Assembly: GCF_007096885.1 (NCBI RefSeq)
Contig: NZ_VJNO01000006.1
Span: 182,046 to 246,045 of the forward strand
Source: Streptomyces sp. 130
GTDB taxonomy: Bacteria > Actinomycetota > Actinomycetes > Streptomycetales > Streptomycetaceae
DNA: 64,000 nucleotides
Reading direction: 5' to 3'
Shown: positions 35,570 to 44,343 of the stretch, piece after piece
How positions within the stretch are numbered: position 1 is the stretch's first letter
Layout: every line of letters begins with the position of its first letter
Translations under genes and position numbers: made by a program
Notes under the pieces: generated by a model
What the model was told of the DNA's origin: nothing
The model's database searches: none
Seen by the model: only the letters and a program-made list of their open reading frames with translations

Positions 35570-37135
35570 ATGCCGGACGCCGTGGTCATCGGCGCGGGCC
35601 CCAACGGTCTCGTCGCGGCCAACCTGCTCGCCGCCGCCGGATGGAGCGTGGAGGTCCTGGAAGCGCAGCCCGAACCCGGCGGGGCGGTGCGCAGCGACCG
35701 CCGGGTGCACCCCGATTACGTCACCGACCTGTTCAGCGCGTTCTACCCGCTGGCGGCGGCCTCCCCGGTCATCGGCGGGCTCGACCTCCAGGAGGAGGGG
35801 CTGCGCTGGTCGCGCGCCCCCCGCGTGCTGGCGCACCCGCTGCCCGACGGGCGGTGCGCGGTGCTGGAGGACGGAGCGCGGGACACGGCGGCGGGGCTCG
35901 ACGCCTTCGCCGAGGGCGACGGGGCGGCGTGGCTGGAGCTGTACGCCACCTGGGACCGGGTGCGCCGCGATGTGCTGGACGCGCTCTTCACCCCCTTCCC
36001 GCCCGTGCGCCCGGGTGTCCGCCTCGCCGCCCGCCTCCGGGCCGCCGAAGGTCTCCGCCTGGCGCGGACCGTGCTGCTGCCCGTACGCCGCCTGGGCGAG
36101 GAGCGGTTCGGCGGCGAGGCGGCCAGAATCCTGCTGGCGGGCACCGCGCTCCACGCCGACCTCGGCCCGGAGGCGGCCGGCAGCGGCGGCTTCGGCTGGC
36201 TGATGTCCATGCTCGGGCAGACCTACGGCTTCCCGGTGCCGGTCGGGGGCGCGGGCGCGCTCACCACGGCCCTGGTGCGGCGCCTCGAACGGCACGGCGG
36301 CGTGCTCCGCTGCGGTGAGCGGGTCACGGAGGTCGTCGTACGCGGCGGACGCGCCGTCGGCGTACGCACCGCGCGGGGCGAGGCCGTGCCCGCGTCGCGC
36401 GCCGTGCTCGCCGACGTGTCCGCGCCCGCGCTCTACGGCGGGCTGGTCGACGCGCACCACCTGCCCGGCCGGCTCCTGGACGACCTGCGCCGCTTCCAGT
36501 GGGACTTCGCGACGTTCAAGGTGGACTGGGCGCTGAACGGCCCGGTGCCCTGGACCGCCCGCGAGGCCTCGACGGCGGGCACCGTGCACCTGGCGGAGGG
36601 CGTCGACGGCCTCACCCGGTTCACGGCGCAGATCGCCATGGGACAGGTCCCGGACCGCCCGTTCCTCCTCTTCGGCCAGATGAGCACCGCCGACGCCACC
36701 CGCTCCCCGGCCGGCACCGAGGCCGCCTGGGCCTACACCCACGTCCCGCACCGGGTCAAGGGAGACGCGGGCGAGGACGGGCTGACCGGGCGGTGGGACC
36801 GGGGCGAGCGGGAAGCCATGGCCGACCGCATGGAGAACGAGGTGGAGCGCTGGGCCCCCGGCTTCCGCTCCCGCATCAGGGCCCGCCGCCTGCTGGCGCC
36901 GCCGACCATCGAATCCATGGACGCCAACCTCTCCGGGGGCGCGATCAACGGCGGTACGGCGTCGGCGCACCAGCAACTGGTGTTCCGCCCGACCCCGGGC
37001 ACCGGCCGCCCCGAGACCCCGGTCAGGGGCCTGTACCTCGCCTCGGCCTCGGCGCACCCGGGCGGCGGGGTGCACGGCGCACCGGGCGCGAACGCGGCGC
37101 GCGCGGCGCTGCGGCGGCGCCTGCGGCGGCGCTGA
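35570..37135 (+). CDS. FAD-dependent oxidoreductase, phytoene-desaturase/CrtO-like
   Basis: This 521-residue enzyme has an N-terminal dinucleotide fold (DAVVIGAGPNGLVAANLLAA) and the flavin motif EAQPEPGGAVRSD of phytoene-desaturase-like oxidoreductases. The C-terminus carries the FAD-closing motif (GVHGAPGANAARAAL). No carotenoid genes are nearby, so a role in desaturation or oxidation of another lipid is more likely. ATG 35570 has GGAGG five bases upstream. It is the third gene of the alkyl-sulfatase operon. Confidence 0.85.
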   Translation: MPDAVVIGAGPNGLVAANLLAAAGWSVEVLEAQPEPGGAVRSDRRVHPDYVTDLFSAFYPLAAASPVIGGLDLQEEGLRWSRAPRVLAHPLPDGRCAVLEDGARDTAAGLDAFAEGDGAAWLELYATWDRVRRDVLDALFTPFPPVRPGVRLAARLRAAEGLRLARTVLLPVRRLGEERFGGEAARILLAGTALHADLGPEAAGSGGFGWLMSMLGQTYGFPVPVGGAGALTTALVRRLERHGGVLRCGERVTEVVVRGGRAVGVRTARGEAVPASRAVLADVSAPALYGGLVDAHHLPGRLLDDLRRFQWDFATFKVDWALNGPVPWTAREASTAGTVHLAEGVDGLTRFTAQIAMGQVPDRPFLLFGQMSTADATRSPAGTEAAWAYTHVPHRVKGDAGEDGLTGRWDRGEREAMADRMENEVERWAPGFRSRIRARRLLAPPTIESMDANLSGGAINGGTASAHQQLVFRPTPGTGRPETPVRGLYLASASAHPGGGVHGAPGANAARAALRRRLRRR

Positions 37136-37170
37136 GGCACGGGCCGCGCCCCGGTGCCGGAGCGCGCGGG

Positions 37171-38049
37171 TCAGCCGGAGCGTGCGGGGCCCGCCGGCCC
37201 GGCCGCGCGGCCTCCCGCGCCGAGCAGGCCCGTGGGCGCGAACTCGGAGCGGTTCAGCTCCTTGCGGGTCGCGAGGGCGACCACCCCCGGCAGCCCGGCC
37301 CGCACCGCCTGGACGCCGCGCAGCCAGCGGGGGACGTACACCGACGGGGAGCGCCGCTCGATCGCGGCGACCACCCGCCGGGCCACATAGGGAGCCGGGT
37401 AGGTCTTCCGGGCCGGCGGGGGCATATGGGCGCGCAGCTCCCGCAGCACCGGGTACTGGTCGGCGTCCCGGATCATGTCGGTGTCGATCCAGTTCAGATA
37501 GGCGATCCCCACCCCGACGCCGCGCGGCGCCAGTTCCGCGCGCAGCGAGTGGCAGAAGCCCTCCACACCCGACTTGGAGGCGCAGTACGCGCTCATCATC
37601 GGCGCGGCCCCGATGGAGGCCAGCGAGGCGATCTGGAGGTAGTGCCCCCGGGTGTCCAGGAGCTGCGGCAGGAACGACCGGGCGGTGACCGCGCTGCCGA
37701 TCAGATTGACCTCGATCACGCGCCGCCAGCTCGCCGGGTCGGAGTCCGCGAACGGCCCGCCCTCGGCCACGCCCGCGTTGGCGACGACCACCGACGCCGG
37801 GCCCAGCCGGCGGCGTACCTCCTCGGCGACGCGGGCCATCGCCGCGTCGTCGGTGACGTCCACGTGCCAGTGCCCCGAGGGGGCGGGCAGCGTGCCGGCC
37901 ACCCCGGCGAGCGCGTCCTCCTCCAGGCCGAGCAGGGCCACGTGGGCGCCCCGGGCGGCCAGCTCCCGCGCCACGGCCTTGCCCAGGCCGCGCGCCCCGC
38001 CCGTCACCACGGCCGTACGGCCGCGCAGCAGGTGCTTCCGGTCAGTCAC
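37171..38049 (-). CDS. Short-chain dehydrogenase/reductase (SDR)
   Basis: This 292-residue NAD(P)-dependent oxidoreductase has the cofactor motif TGGARGLGKAV, VVVANAGVAEGG (NNAG equivalent) and the catalytic Ser and Tyr-x3-Lys in ASLASIGAAPMMSAYCASKSG. The C-terminal 40 residues extend beyond the classical fold and include SVYVPRWLRGVQAV, an amphipathic segment seen in lipid-active SDRs. GTG 38049 with AAGGAG upstream is preferred. It converges with the FAD oxidoreductase gene and may act on related lipids, though it is a separate transcript. Confidence 0.86.
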   Translation of the reverse strand: MTDRKHLLRGRTAVVTGGARGLGKAVARELAARGAHVALLGLEEDALAGVAGTLPAPSGHWHVDVTDDAAMARVAEEVRRRLGPASVVVANAGVAEGGPFADSDPASWRRVIEVNLIGSAVTARSFLPQLLDTRGHYLQIASLASIGAAPMMSAYCASKSGVEGFCHSLRAELAPRGVGVGIAYLNWIDTDMIRDADQYPVLRELRAHMPPPARKTYPAPYVARRVVAAIERRSPSVYVPRWLRGVQAVRAGLPGVVALATRKELNRSEFAPTGLLGAGGRAAGPAGPARSG

Positions 38050-38277
38050 GGGACTCCTTCGCGGTGCCGGGAGGGCCAAGACGCCCTGTCCCGGCCATGG
38101 TCACCCCGGCGTGGCGGATGTGCGCGGCGGGAGCGGCCCGCATGCGGCGGCGCGGCCGGGGCAGGAGGCGGGTGACCGCCGCTCGGGTCGCGGCGGGCGG
38201 CGGGCCCGGCCACGCTGGACTGGATGAGCCCGCGCCGGTGAGAACGAGGACCGCCTTCCCCCTCCTGGAGGACTCGG

Positions 38278-38964
38278 ATGACGACTGCCGCCGCACCGCC
38301 CGTGGACCTGGGCAGGCTGTGGACCCTGCCCGGGGTGTACGCCCCGCAGGCCGACACCCACCTGCTGGCGCGAGCCCTCCAGGCCGAGGGCCCGGCCGCC
38401 GGCATGGACGTCCTCGACGTCTGTACGGGCAGCGGTGCCCTGGCCCTGCTGGCGGCGCGCGGCGGGGCCAGGGTCTCCGCGATCGACATCTCGCGGCGGG
38501 CCGTCCTGACCGCCCGCCTGAACGCCGCCCGCGCCGGCCACCGCGTCCGGGTGCTGCGCGGCGACCTCACCGGCCCCGTCGTCGGCCGGCGCTTCCACCT
38601 GATCGTGAGCAACCCGCCGTACGTCCCCGCGCCCCACGACCGCCGCGCCCGCAGCCACGGCCCCGAGGTCGCCTGGGACGCCGGGCGCTGCGGCCGGCAG
38701 GCCCTGGACCGCATCTGCGCCCACGCCCATGACGCCCTGCACCCGAGCGGTGTGCTGCTCCTCGTCCACTCCGGGCTGTGCGGCGTGGAGGAGACCCTGG
38801 CCCGGCTGACCGCGAGCGGCCTGCGCGCCGCGGTGACCAGCCGGTCCTCCGTACCCTTCGGCCCGGTCATGACCGAGCGCCTGCCGTGGCTCCGCGCGCA
38901 GGGACTGCTCGGCCCCGACGACGACACCGAGGAACTGGTGGTCATCCGTGCCGAACGCCCGTGA
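38278..38964 (+). CDS. HemK2/MTQ2-like protein methyltransferase
   Basis: This 228-residue class I methyltransferase has motif I DVLDVCTGSGALALLA and the NPPY signature (VSNPPYVPAPHDRRAR) of N5-glutamine or lysine protein methyltransferases such as HemK/PrmC and the eukaryotic MTQ2. Its short length and lack of an N-terminal helical domain set it in the HemK2 group. ATG 38278 has GGAGG six bases upstream. Its 3' end overlaps the CDGSH gene by 17 bases, so the two are one unit. Its target protein is unknown. Confidence 0.83.
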   Translation: MTTAAAPPVDLGRLWTLPGVYAPQADTHLLARALQAEGPAAGMDVLDVCTGSGALALLAARGGARVSAIDISRRAVLTARLNAARAGHRVRVLRGDLTGPVVGRRFHLIVSNPPYVPAPHDRRARSHGPEVAWDAGRCGRQALDRICAHAHDALHPSGVLLLVHSGLCGVEETLARLTASGLRAAVTSRSSVPFGPVMTERLPWLRAQGLLGPDDDTEELVVIRAERP

Positions 38965-39196
38965 ACCCCGCCGTCTGACCGTCGAGCCGGGCGGCCCGGT
39001 GCTGATCGAGGGCCCGGTCGAGATCGTCCGGGAGGACGGTTCGACCGTCACCTCCGACCGCTTCGTCGTCGCCGTCTGCACCTGCCGCCGCAGCCGTATG
39101 TACCCCTGGTGCGACACCAGCCACCGCCGTCACCGGCGGCCGGTCAGCCCGCCGTCGGGTGAAGGCGGACCGGAAGCGCCTGGTGGCCGTTGCTGA
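38948..39196 (+). CDS. CDGSH-type iron-sulfur protein
   Basis: This 82-residue protein has the CDGSH [2Fe-2S] ligand set C-x-C-x9-C-x3-H: CTCRRSRMYPWCDTSH, with three Cys and one His. Such small proteins (mitoNEET type) hold a labile cluster used in redox or cluster transfer. The start GTG lies inside the methyltransferase gene; the C-terminal 17 residues, poorly structured and rich in Pro and Gly, are coded by bases that overlap the convergent P450 gene by 53 bases. The methyltransferase and CDGSH protein may act on one pathway. Confidence 0.82.
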   Translation: MPNAREPRRLTVEPGGPVLIEGPVEIVREDGSTVTSDRFVVAVCTCRRSRMYPWCDTSHRRHRRPVSPPSGEGGPEAPGGRC

Positions 39197-40376
39197 TCAG
39201 CGACGGGAGCGGGAGCAGGTCCTCGGCGGGGACCGCGAGACGGATCTCCGGGAAGCGCTCGAAGAGCTGACGGAGCGCGGTGGCGATCTCCAGGCGGGCG
39301 AGCGGGGCGCCGAGGCAGAAGTGGACGCCGTGACCGAACGCCAGGTGGTCCTTGGCGGTGCGGGTGACGTCGAAGTCGTCGGCGGTCTCGCCGTGCCAGT
39401 CGGGGTGGCGGTTGGCGGGGGCGAAGGAGACGAGGATCGCCTCGCCCCGCGCGATCACCTGCCCGTCGGGCAGCGGGATGTCCGAGAGGGCGAAACGCAT
39501 CGGGATGTGCTTGACGGCCGGCTCGTGGCGCAGGGTCTCCTCCACCACGTCGTCCCAGCCGGCCCGGCCCTCGCGGAGGTGGGCGAGCTGTTCCGGACGG
39601 GTCAGCAGGGCGGTGATGGCCTGGTCGATCACGTTGACCGTGGTGTCGTAACCGGCGGAGATCATCAGGAGCAGTGTGTCGCGCAGCTCCTCGTCGGTGA
39701 GGCCGCCGCCGTCGCCCTCCTCGTCGCGGGTGGCGAGCAGCAGCGAGGTCATGTCGTCGCCCGGCCGCGCCCGCTTGGAGTCGATGAGCCGGGCGAGCGC
39801 CCCGTACAGGGCGGCCGTGTTGGCGGTGGCCTCCTCGACGGTGAGGGTGGTGTCGAAGACGCCGTCGACCTTGGCGCGGAAGCCGTCGAGCTGGTCCTCG
39901 GGGACGCCCATGAGCCGGCCGATCACCGCGATCGGGAGCGGATACGCCAGCTCGGCGCGGAGGTCGACGGCTTCGCCGGCGGGCCGGTCGGCGAGGCCGT
40001 CGAGGAGTTCGGAGACGATCTTCTCCACCGAGCCGCGCAGGTCCTGGACGCGGCGGGCGCTGAACGCGGGCGCGATCATCCGGCGCAGCCGCCGGTGGTC
40101 GCCGCCGTACGCGGTGAACATGTTGTTCACCGCCACCCACAGGGCGAGCGGCCAGGTGGCCACCGTCTCGGCGAACGCCGGCCAGTGCGCGCGGGCGTCC
40201 TTCGAGACCTGGGAGCTGGTCAGCAGCTCCTTCAGGAGGACCGGGTCGCTGACGGACCACGCGGTGACCCCGAGGACGTCGACGCGGGTGGCGGGACCGC
40301 GCTCGCGCAGCGCCCGGTACTCCGCGTGGCGGTCGGCGCCGGCGGGATCGAGGACGAGGATCGGCTGCTCGGACAT
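39144..40376 (-). CDS. Cytochrome P450 of the conservon (CvnE/F-type, CYP154-like)
   Basis: This is a complete 410-residue bacterial P450. Visible features are the I-helix LLLMISAGYDTTVN, ExxR as EETLRHEP, and the heme loop HLAFGHGVHFCLGAPLARLE. It is the final gene of the conservon, 9 bases after the second P450. Class I bacterial P450s need ferredoxin and reductase, none of which is adjacent. In Streptomyces such P450s are paired with an atypical P450 in conservons. The physiological substrate is unknown. Confidence 0.88.
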   Translation of the reverse strand: MSEQPILVLDPAGADRHAEYRALRERGPATRVDVLGVTAWSVSDPVLLKELLTSSQVSKDARAHWPAFAETVATWPLALWVAVNNMFTAYGGDHRRLRRMIAPAFSARRVQDLRGSVEKIVSELLDGLADRPAGEAVDLRAELAYPLPIAVIGRLMGVPEDQLDGFRAKVDGVFDTTLTVEEATANTAALYGALARLIDSKRARPGDDMTSLLLATRDEEGDGGGLTDEELRDTLLLMISAGYDTTVNVIDQAITALLTRPEQLAHLREGRAGWDDVVEETLRHEPAVKHIPMRFALSDIPLPDGQVIARGEAILVSFAPANRHPDWHGETADDFDVTRTAKDHLAFGHGVHFCLGAPLARLEIATALRQLFERFPEIRLAVPAEDLLPLPSLISNGHQALPVRLHPTAG

Positions 40377-40385
40377 GGGTCTCCT

Positions 40386-41597
40386 TCAGTGGGAGGCGTG
40401 GAAGACGACGGGGAGGGATTCCAGCGCGCGGTGGAACGGGCCGGGGCGCCGGCGCAGTTCGGAGGCCGGGACCGCGAGGTCCATCTCGGGCAGGGCGTCG
40501 AGCAGATGGGTGACCGCGGTCTCCGCGATCAGGTAGGCGTGGGAGCGCGCCGGGCAGGTGTGCGGGCCGATGCTCCACGCCAGGTGGGCCCGGTTGCCCG
40601 CGACGCCGCCGGAGGCCCGGCTGATCGCCGGGTCGTTGTTGCAGCCGGCCATCGATATCAGGACCGGCTGGTGGGCCGGGAGCAGCACCCCGTCGACGTC
40701 CGCCGGGTAGGGCGGGTAGGTGACGCAGTAGTTCGCCATCGGCGGGTCGGTGTAGAGGACGGTGTCGAGCGCGTCCCGCACGGTGGAGTGCCCGGCGTGC
40801 AGCCCGGCCGAGAACTCCTCGTCCGTGAGGATCTTCAGCTGGGTGTTGGCGATGAGATTGGTCAGCGGCTCGATGCCCGCCCCGTACAGCGTGACCAGCT
40901 GGTGGCCCATCTCCTCGTCGGTCAGCCGCGCCGAGTGGGCGAGCAGCCGGGAGGTGATGTCGTCGGCGGGCCGGCGCCGGCGCAGTTCGACCAGGTCGGC
41001 GACCGCCCGGCCCAGGATCTCGTTGCCCCGCTGGGCGTCCGTGGCCTCGAAGATCCGGGACATCCCGTCGGCGATGCGCGCCCCGATCTCGTCGGGGCAG
41101 CCCAGCAGGGAGCTGAGCACGCGGAACGCGATCGGCCACGCGTACTGCGTGAGCAGATCCGCCCGGCCCGCCGTGATGAAGTCCCCGATGGCGGCCTCGG
41201 CCAGCTGCTCGACCCGGGCCCGCAGCTCGTGCTGGTCCACGGCGTCGATGGCGGTGGTGTTCGCGGCCCGGTAGCGGGCGTGCGCGGTGCCGCTGCTGCG
41301 CAGGGCGTTGGGCCGCCACTCCAGCATCGGCCGCACCGGGCAGGAGGCCGGCACCCGCTCCTGCCAGACGCGCGGATCGTGCGGGAAGTACAGCGGGTCG
41401 TTGAGGATGCGCCGGGCCTGGAAGTAGCCGATCACCAGGGTGGCCGGGACGCCCGGGGACAGCTCGACGGGCACCAGCGGTCCGTACGCCGCCCGCATGC
41501 TCTCGTACGCGGCATGCGGGTCGGCGGCGTACGCCGGGTCGTAGAGCGCGACCCGGCCCGACGGGGCCGACGGCAGGGTGGTGCTGGGGGACGTCAT
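40386..41597 (-). CDS. Atypical cytochrome P450 lacking the ExxR motif (CYP157-like)
   Basis: This 403-residue P450 retains a heme ligand loop (WSIGPHTCPARSHAYLIAETAV, split around PHTC with Cys) and an I-helix-like VTLYGAGIEPLTNLI, but the K-helix reads VRDALDTVLYTDPP, so the near-universal Glu and Arg of ExxR are replaced. CYP157 proteins of streptomycete conservons are known for exactly this loss. The ATG overlaps the GTPase stop by 4 bases (ATGA), so it is coupled to the conservon. Whether it is catalytic or a heme sensor is open. Confidence 0.85.
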   Translation of the reverse strand: MTSPSTTLPSAPSGRVALYDPAYAADPHAAYESMRAAYGPLVPVELSPGVPATLVIGYFQARRILNDPLYFPHDPRVWQERVPASCPVRPMLEWRPNALRSSGTAHARYRAANTTAIDAVDQHELRARVEQLAEAAIGDFITAGRADLLTQYAWPIAFRVLSSLLGCPDEIGARIADGMSRIFEATDAQRGNEILGRAVADLVELRRRRPADDITSRLLAHSARLTDEEMGHQLVTLYGAGIEPLTNLIANTQLKILTDEEFSAGLHAGHSTVRDALDTVLYTDPPMANYCVTYPPYPADVDGVLLPAHQPVLISMAGCNNDPAISRASGGVAGNRAHLAWSIGPHTCPARSHAYLIAETAVTHLLDALPEMDLAVPASELRRRPGPFHRALESLPVVFHASH

Positions 41598-42220
41598 GAC
41601 GTGGGCTCCAGGGAGAGGGCCGGCCGTTGCGCGGCGAGGTGTTCCGTGAGCGTGATCAGGGCGTACACGCAGGAGGTGCGGTCCCGGGCGTCGCAGGTGG
41701 TCAGGGGCGTCTCCGGGTCCAGGGCCAGCGCCTCGCGGATCTCGGCGAGGCCGTAACCGGGCGCGTCCGGGAACACGTTGATCGCGACCGCGTACGGGAT
41801 GCCCTGGTCCTCCAGCAGCCCCAGCGCCTCGTGGCTCGCGTCCAGGTCGCGGGTGTCGGCCAGCACCAGGCACCCCAGCGCGCCGTGCGCCAGGTCCTCC
41901 CACAACGGCTGGAAACGCGCCTGGCCGGGCAGGCCGAACAGATACAGGGCGAGGGCGCCGCCGGCCAGGTGGATGCGGCCGAAGTCCATGCCCACGGTCG
42001 TCGTCGTCTTGCCCGGCACCCCGCGCAGATCGTCCACGCCGACGCTGTCCTCCGTGATCGGCTCCTCCATCCGCAGCGGCCGGACCTCCGAGACGCTGCC
42101 GATGAAGGTCGTCTTGCCGACGCCGAAGCCACCGGCGATCACGATCTTGGCGGACTGGGTCACCGTGGCCGGTACGTACGAGACGCCGTTCGAGGCGTCA
42201 GACCAGTTCTCGGAGTCCAT
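41594..42220 (-). CDS. cvnD: Conservon GTP-binding protein (CvnD)
   Basis: This 208-residue small GTPase of the MglA/CvnD kind has a P-loop GGFGVGKTT at residues 30-38, a switch region (PGKTTTTVGMDFGRIH) and the Walker-B-like ALYLFGLPGQARF. The ATG 42220 has GAAGG upstream and lies inside the end of the DUF742 gene (23-base overlap). CvnD acts with CvnA-C as a membrane-associated switch resembling eukaryotic receptor/G-protein complexes; output is thought to involve the P450s encoded next. Confidence 0.9.
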   Translation of the reverse strand: MDSENWSDASNGVSYVPATVTQSAKIVIAGGFGVGKTTFIGSVSEVRPLRMEEPITEDSVGVDDLRGVPGKTTTTVGMDFGRIHLAGGALALYLFGLPGQARFQPLWEDLAHGALGCLVLADTRDLDASHEALGLLEDQGIPYAVAINVFPDAPGYGLAEIREALALDPETPLTTCDARDRTSCVYALITLTEHLAAQRPALSLEPTS

Positions 42221-42551
42221 CGAGCACCTTCTGGAGGATGTCGTTTCGGGGCCGGTCACCGGCGGCGGGGGCCGGGGCGGCCAGATGGCCGCTGTCCATC
42301 AGGGAGGACACGATGATCCGGACGGTGGAGGGCGGCAGCCGGAGCGCGGCGGCGATGTCGGCGACCGCCAGACCGCCCCGGCCCACCGCGAACAGGCCCA
42401 TCACCCGCCGCGCGTCGGGCCCCAGCTCACCGGCCGGGCCGGGCGCGGCGACGACCACGCTCTCCAGGCGCACATCCCGGTCCGGGCGGACCCGCCCGCC
42501 GGTACGGACGTAGGGCCTGACCATGTCCGGATCGTGCCGTGGGCCGCTCAT
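42198..42551 (-). CDS. cvnC: Conservon DUF742 protein (CvnC)
   Basis: This 117-residue DUF742 protein contains PDMVRPYVRTGGRVRPDRD at the N-terminus and a winged-helix-like segment (GGLAVADIAAALRLPPSTVRIIVSSLMDSG in two parts). DUF742 proteins are the third conserved member of conservons and interact with CvnD. The ATG at 42551 overlaps the roadblock gene stop (ATGA). Confidence 0.9.
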   Translation of the reverse strand: MSGPRHDPDMVRPYVRTGGRVRPDRDVRLESVVVAAPGPAGELGPDARRVMGLFAVGRGGLAVADIAAALRLPPSTVRIIVSSLMDSGHLAAPAPAAGDRPRNDILQKVLDGLRELV

Positions 42552-42976
42552 GCGGCAGGGCCCCCGTCCGGCTGGAGCACCGGGGTGCGCTCCCTGGTGC
42601 CCAGCTGTTCGCCCAGGCGGACGACCAGCAGGGCCATGTGATGGCTGATCAGCCCGACGTCGGCGTGCGGGCCCGTGGTGACGACGGACAGCATGGTGTG
42701 GTGCCCGGCCGCGGTCGTCAGCCCGATGTTGGCCACGGACTCGATGAGCTGCTGGCGCACCCCCTGCCCGCCGGTGAACTCGTCCCAGGCCCGGCCCGAC
42801 GCGCGCAGCGACGCGGTCAGGGCGGCCAGCTTCTCGCCGTCCTCCTGGCTGATGGTGCGCGTCCGCGCCTTCAGGAGCCCGTCGCCGCTCATCAGCACGG
42901 CGTACCGGACGCCCTCCACCGACCCGAGCTGCTCGTCCAGCAGCCAGCCCAGGGTGTTCGCGTGCGTGTCCGACAT
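42548..42976 (-). CDS. cvnB: Conservon roadblock/LC7 protein (CvnB)
   Basis: This 142-residue roadblock/LC7-domain protein contains TLGWLLDEQLGSVEGVRYAVLMSGDG and a central sheet with VANIGLTTAAGHHTMLSVV. It is the presumed GTPase-regulating partner of CvnD. ATG 42976 is 2 bases after the kinase stop, with AAGGA nine bases before it; an in-frame TTG two codons earlier is less likely. Confidence 0.9.
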   Translation of the reverse strand: MSDTHANTLGWLLDEQLGSVEGVRYAVLMSGDGLLKARTRTISQEDGEKLAALTASLRASGRAWDEFTGGQGVRQQLIESVANIGLTTAAGHHTMLSVVTTGPHADVGLISHHMALLVVRLGEQLGTRERTPVLQPDGGPAA

Positions 42977-42978
42977 GA

Positions 42979-44343
42979 TCAACGTCCTTCATCCGTACGA
43001 GGGGTGTTCTGGTCGTCCCGGCTGCGGCGGCTGCCCGCCATCCACGCGGCGGCCACCGCGGGTCGGCCCGGCCCGACGTCCGGTTCGGGCGCCGGCCGCG
43101 TCCCGGCGGCGGGCCGCGCCCCGCGCCGGCGGACGGTGAGCCCGCCGGCCGTGGTCGCCGGCGCCGGACCGGAGGCGGGGTCCCCGTCGGGCGGGGGCAG
43201 CGGCGCGGTGGCCTTCCGGGCCGCGGGCGGCGGCTGCGCGGCCACCGGCCGGGCCGGCCCCGGCGTCGTCAGCAGCTCCCGCGGCAGCACGATGATCGCC
43301 CGGGTGCCGCCGTACAGGTTCGGCGCGGTCAGCTCGACCCGGAAGCCGTACTGGTGGGCCAGGACCGAGGCCACCCGCAGACCCGTCTGCGGGTACGCGC
43401 CCAGCCGTGTGATGTCGTCCCGCTGCTCGCCGGACATCACCTCGCGGGCCCAGGTCAGCCGCTCGTCCTCCATCCGCAGACCGGCGTCGTCCACCACGAG
43501 GAAGGCCGCGTTCGCCCCGTGCTCCAGGGAGACGTGCACCAGGGCGTTGGGCGGCGAGTAGCGCAGGGCGTTGTCCAGCAGCACCGCCAGGGTGTGGACG
43601 ACCGCCTCCACGGACCTGCTGCGCACCGCGAAGGACTCCAGGTCCGTGTGCTGGACGCGCTGGTAGCCCTCGACCCGGCCCATGGCGGTGCGCACCACAT
43701 CGGTCAGCGTGGTGGCGGGCCAGCGCCGCGACAGCTTGTCACCGGCCAGGACCCCGTAGCCGGACGCGGTGAGCAGCATCTGCTGCGCCAGGTGGTCCAT
43801 CTCGACCAGCGTCGCGTACGCGTCGTCCGACACATGGCGCCGCACCCCGGCGCTGATCGTGCTGCTCAGCTTCGCCGCGCGGTGCACGGTGCTCGACGCG
43901 AAGGCGCGTACCGCCGCCCGCGCCGTGTCCACCGACTCCCGGCGGACCCGCTCGACCTGACGCTCCGTCTCCGCCCGCGCCTGGGCGAGCTGTTCGTCGG
44001 CGGCCTCCTGCGCGAGACGGCCCGTCATGGTGATCGCGGAGCGCACCTGGTGCGCCAGCGCGGTCAGCCCGTTGGCGAGCTGGGTGTGGGCCAGCTGGGG
44101 CGGGATGGCCGGATCGGGTTGTTGGGGGCGGCCGGTCCGCGCCTCGGAGGCGGCCACCTGGACGAGACTCTGGGCGATGAGCGCCACGTACTGCTCGGCG
44201 GCCCGGAGCTGCTGGCTCAACTGCTCGCGCTGCCGGTGCGTTTCGTCGGCCCGCCGCCGCTCGGCGCGGGCTCGGCGCAGGAACCACAGCGAGGCGCAGG
44301 CCCCCGCGGCCAGCGCGAGCAGGATCGATATCGGTTCGGTCAT
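42979..44343 (-). CDS. cvnA: Conservon sensor histidine kinase-like protein (CvnA)
   Basis: This is a 454-residue protein. One N-terminal transmembrane segment (ISILLALAAGACASLWFL) is followed by a coiled coil (about residues 25-75), a dimerisation region, and an HATPase domain (VLLDNALRYSPPNALVHVSL, VDDAGLRMEDERL). A disordered Pro/Ala/Arg tail of about 110 residues ends it. CvnA proteins resemble orphan histidine kinases, but a clear phospho-acceptor His and a partner response regulator are missing. It is the promoter-proximal gene of the six-gene conservon (kinase, roadblock, DUF742, GTPase, two P450s). Confidence 0.88.
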   Translation of the reverse strand: MTEPISILLALAAGACASLWFLRRARAERRRADETHRQREQLSQQLRAAEQYVALIAQSLVQVAASEARTGRPQQPDPAIPPQLAHTQLANGLTALAHQVRSAITMTGRLAQEAADEQLAQARAETERQVERVRRESVDTARAAVRAFASSTVHRAAKLSSTISAGVRRHVSDDAYATLVEMDHLAQQMLLTASGYGVLAGDKLSRRWPATTLTDVVRTAMGRVEGYQRVQHTDLESFAVRSRSVEAVVHTLAVLLDNALRYSPPNALVHVSLEHGANAAFLVVDDAGLRMEDERLTWAREVMSGEQRDDITRLGAYPQTGLRVASVLAHQYGFRVELTAPNLYGGTRAIIVLPRELLTTPGPARPVAAQPPPAARKATAPLPPPDGDPASGPAPATTAGGLTVRRRGARPAAGTRPAPEPDVGPGRPAVAAAWMAGSRRSRDDQNTPRTDEGR

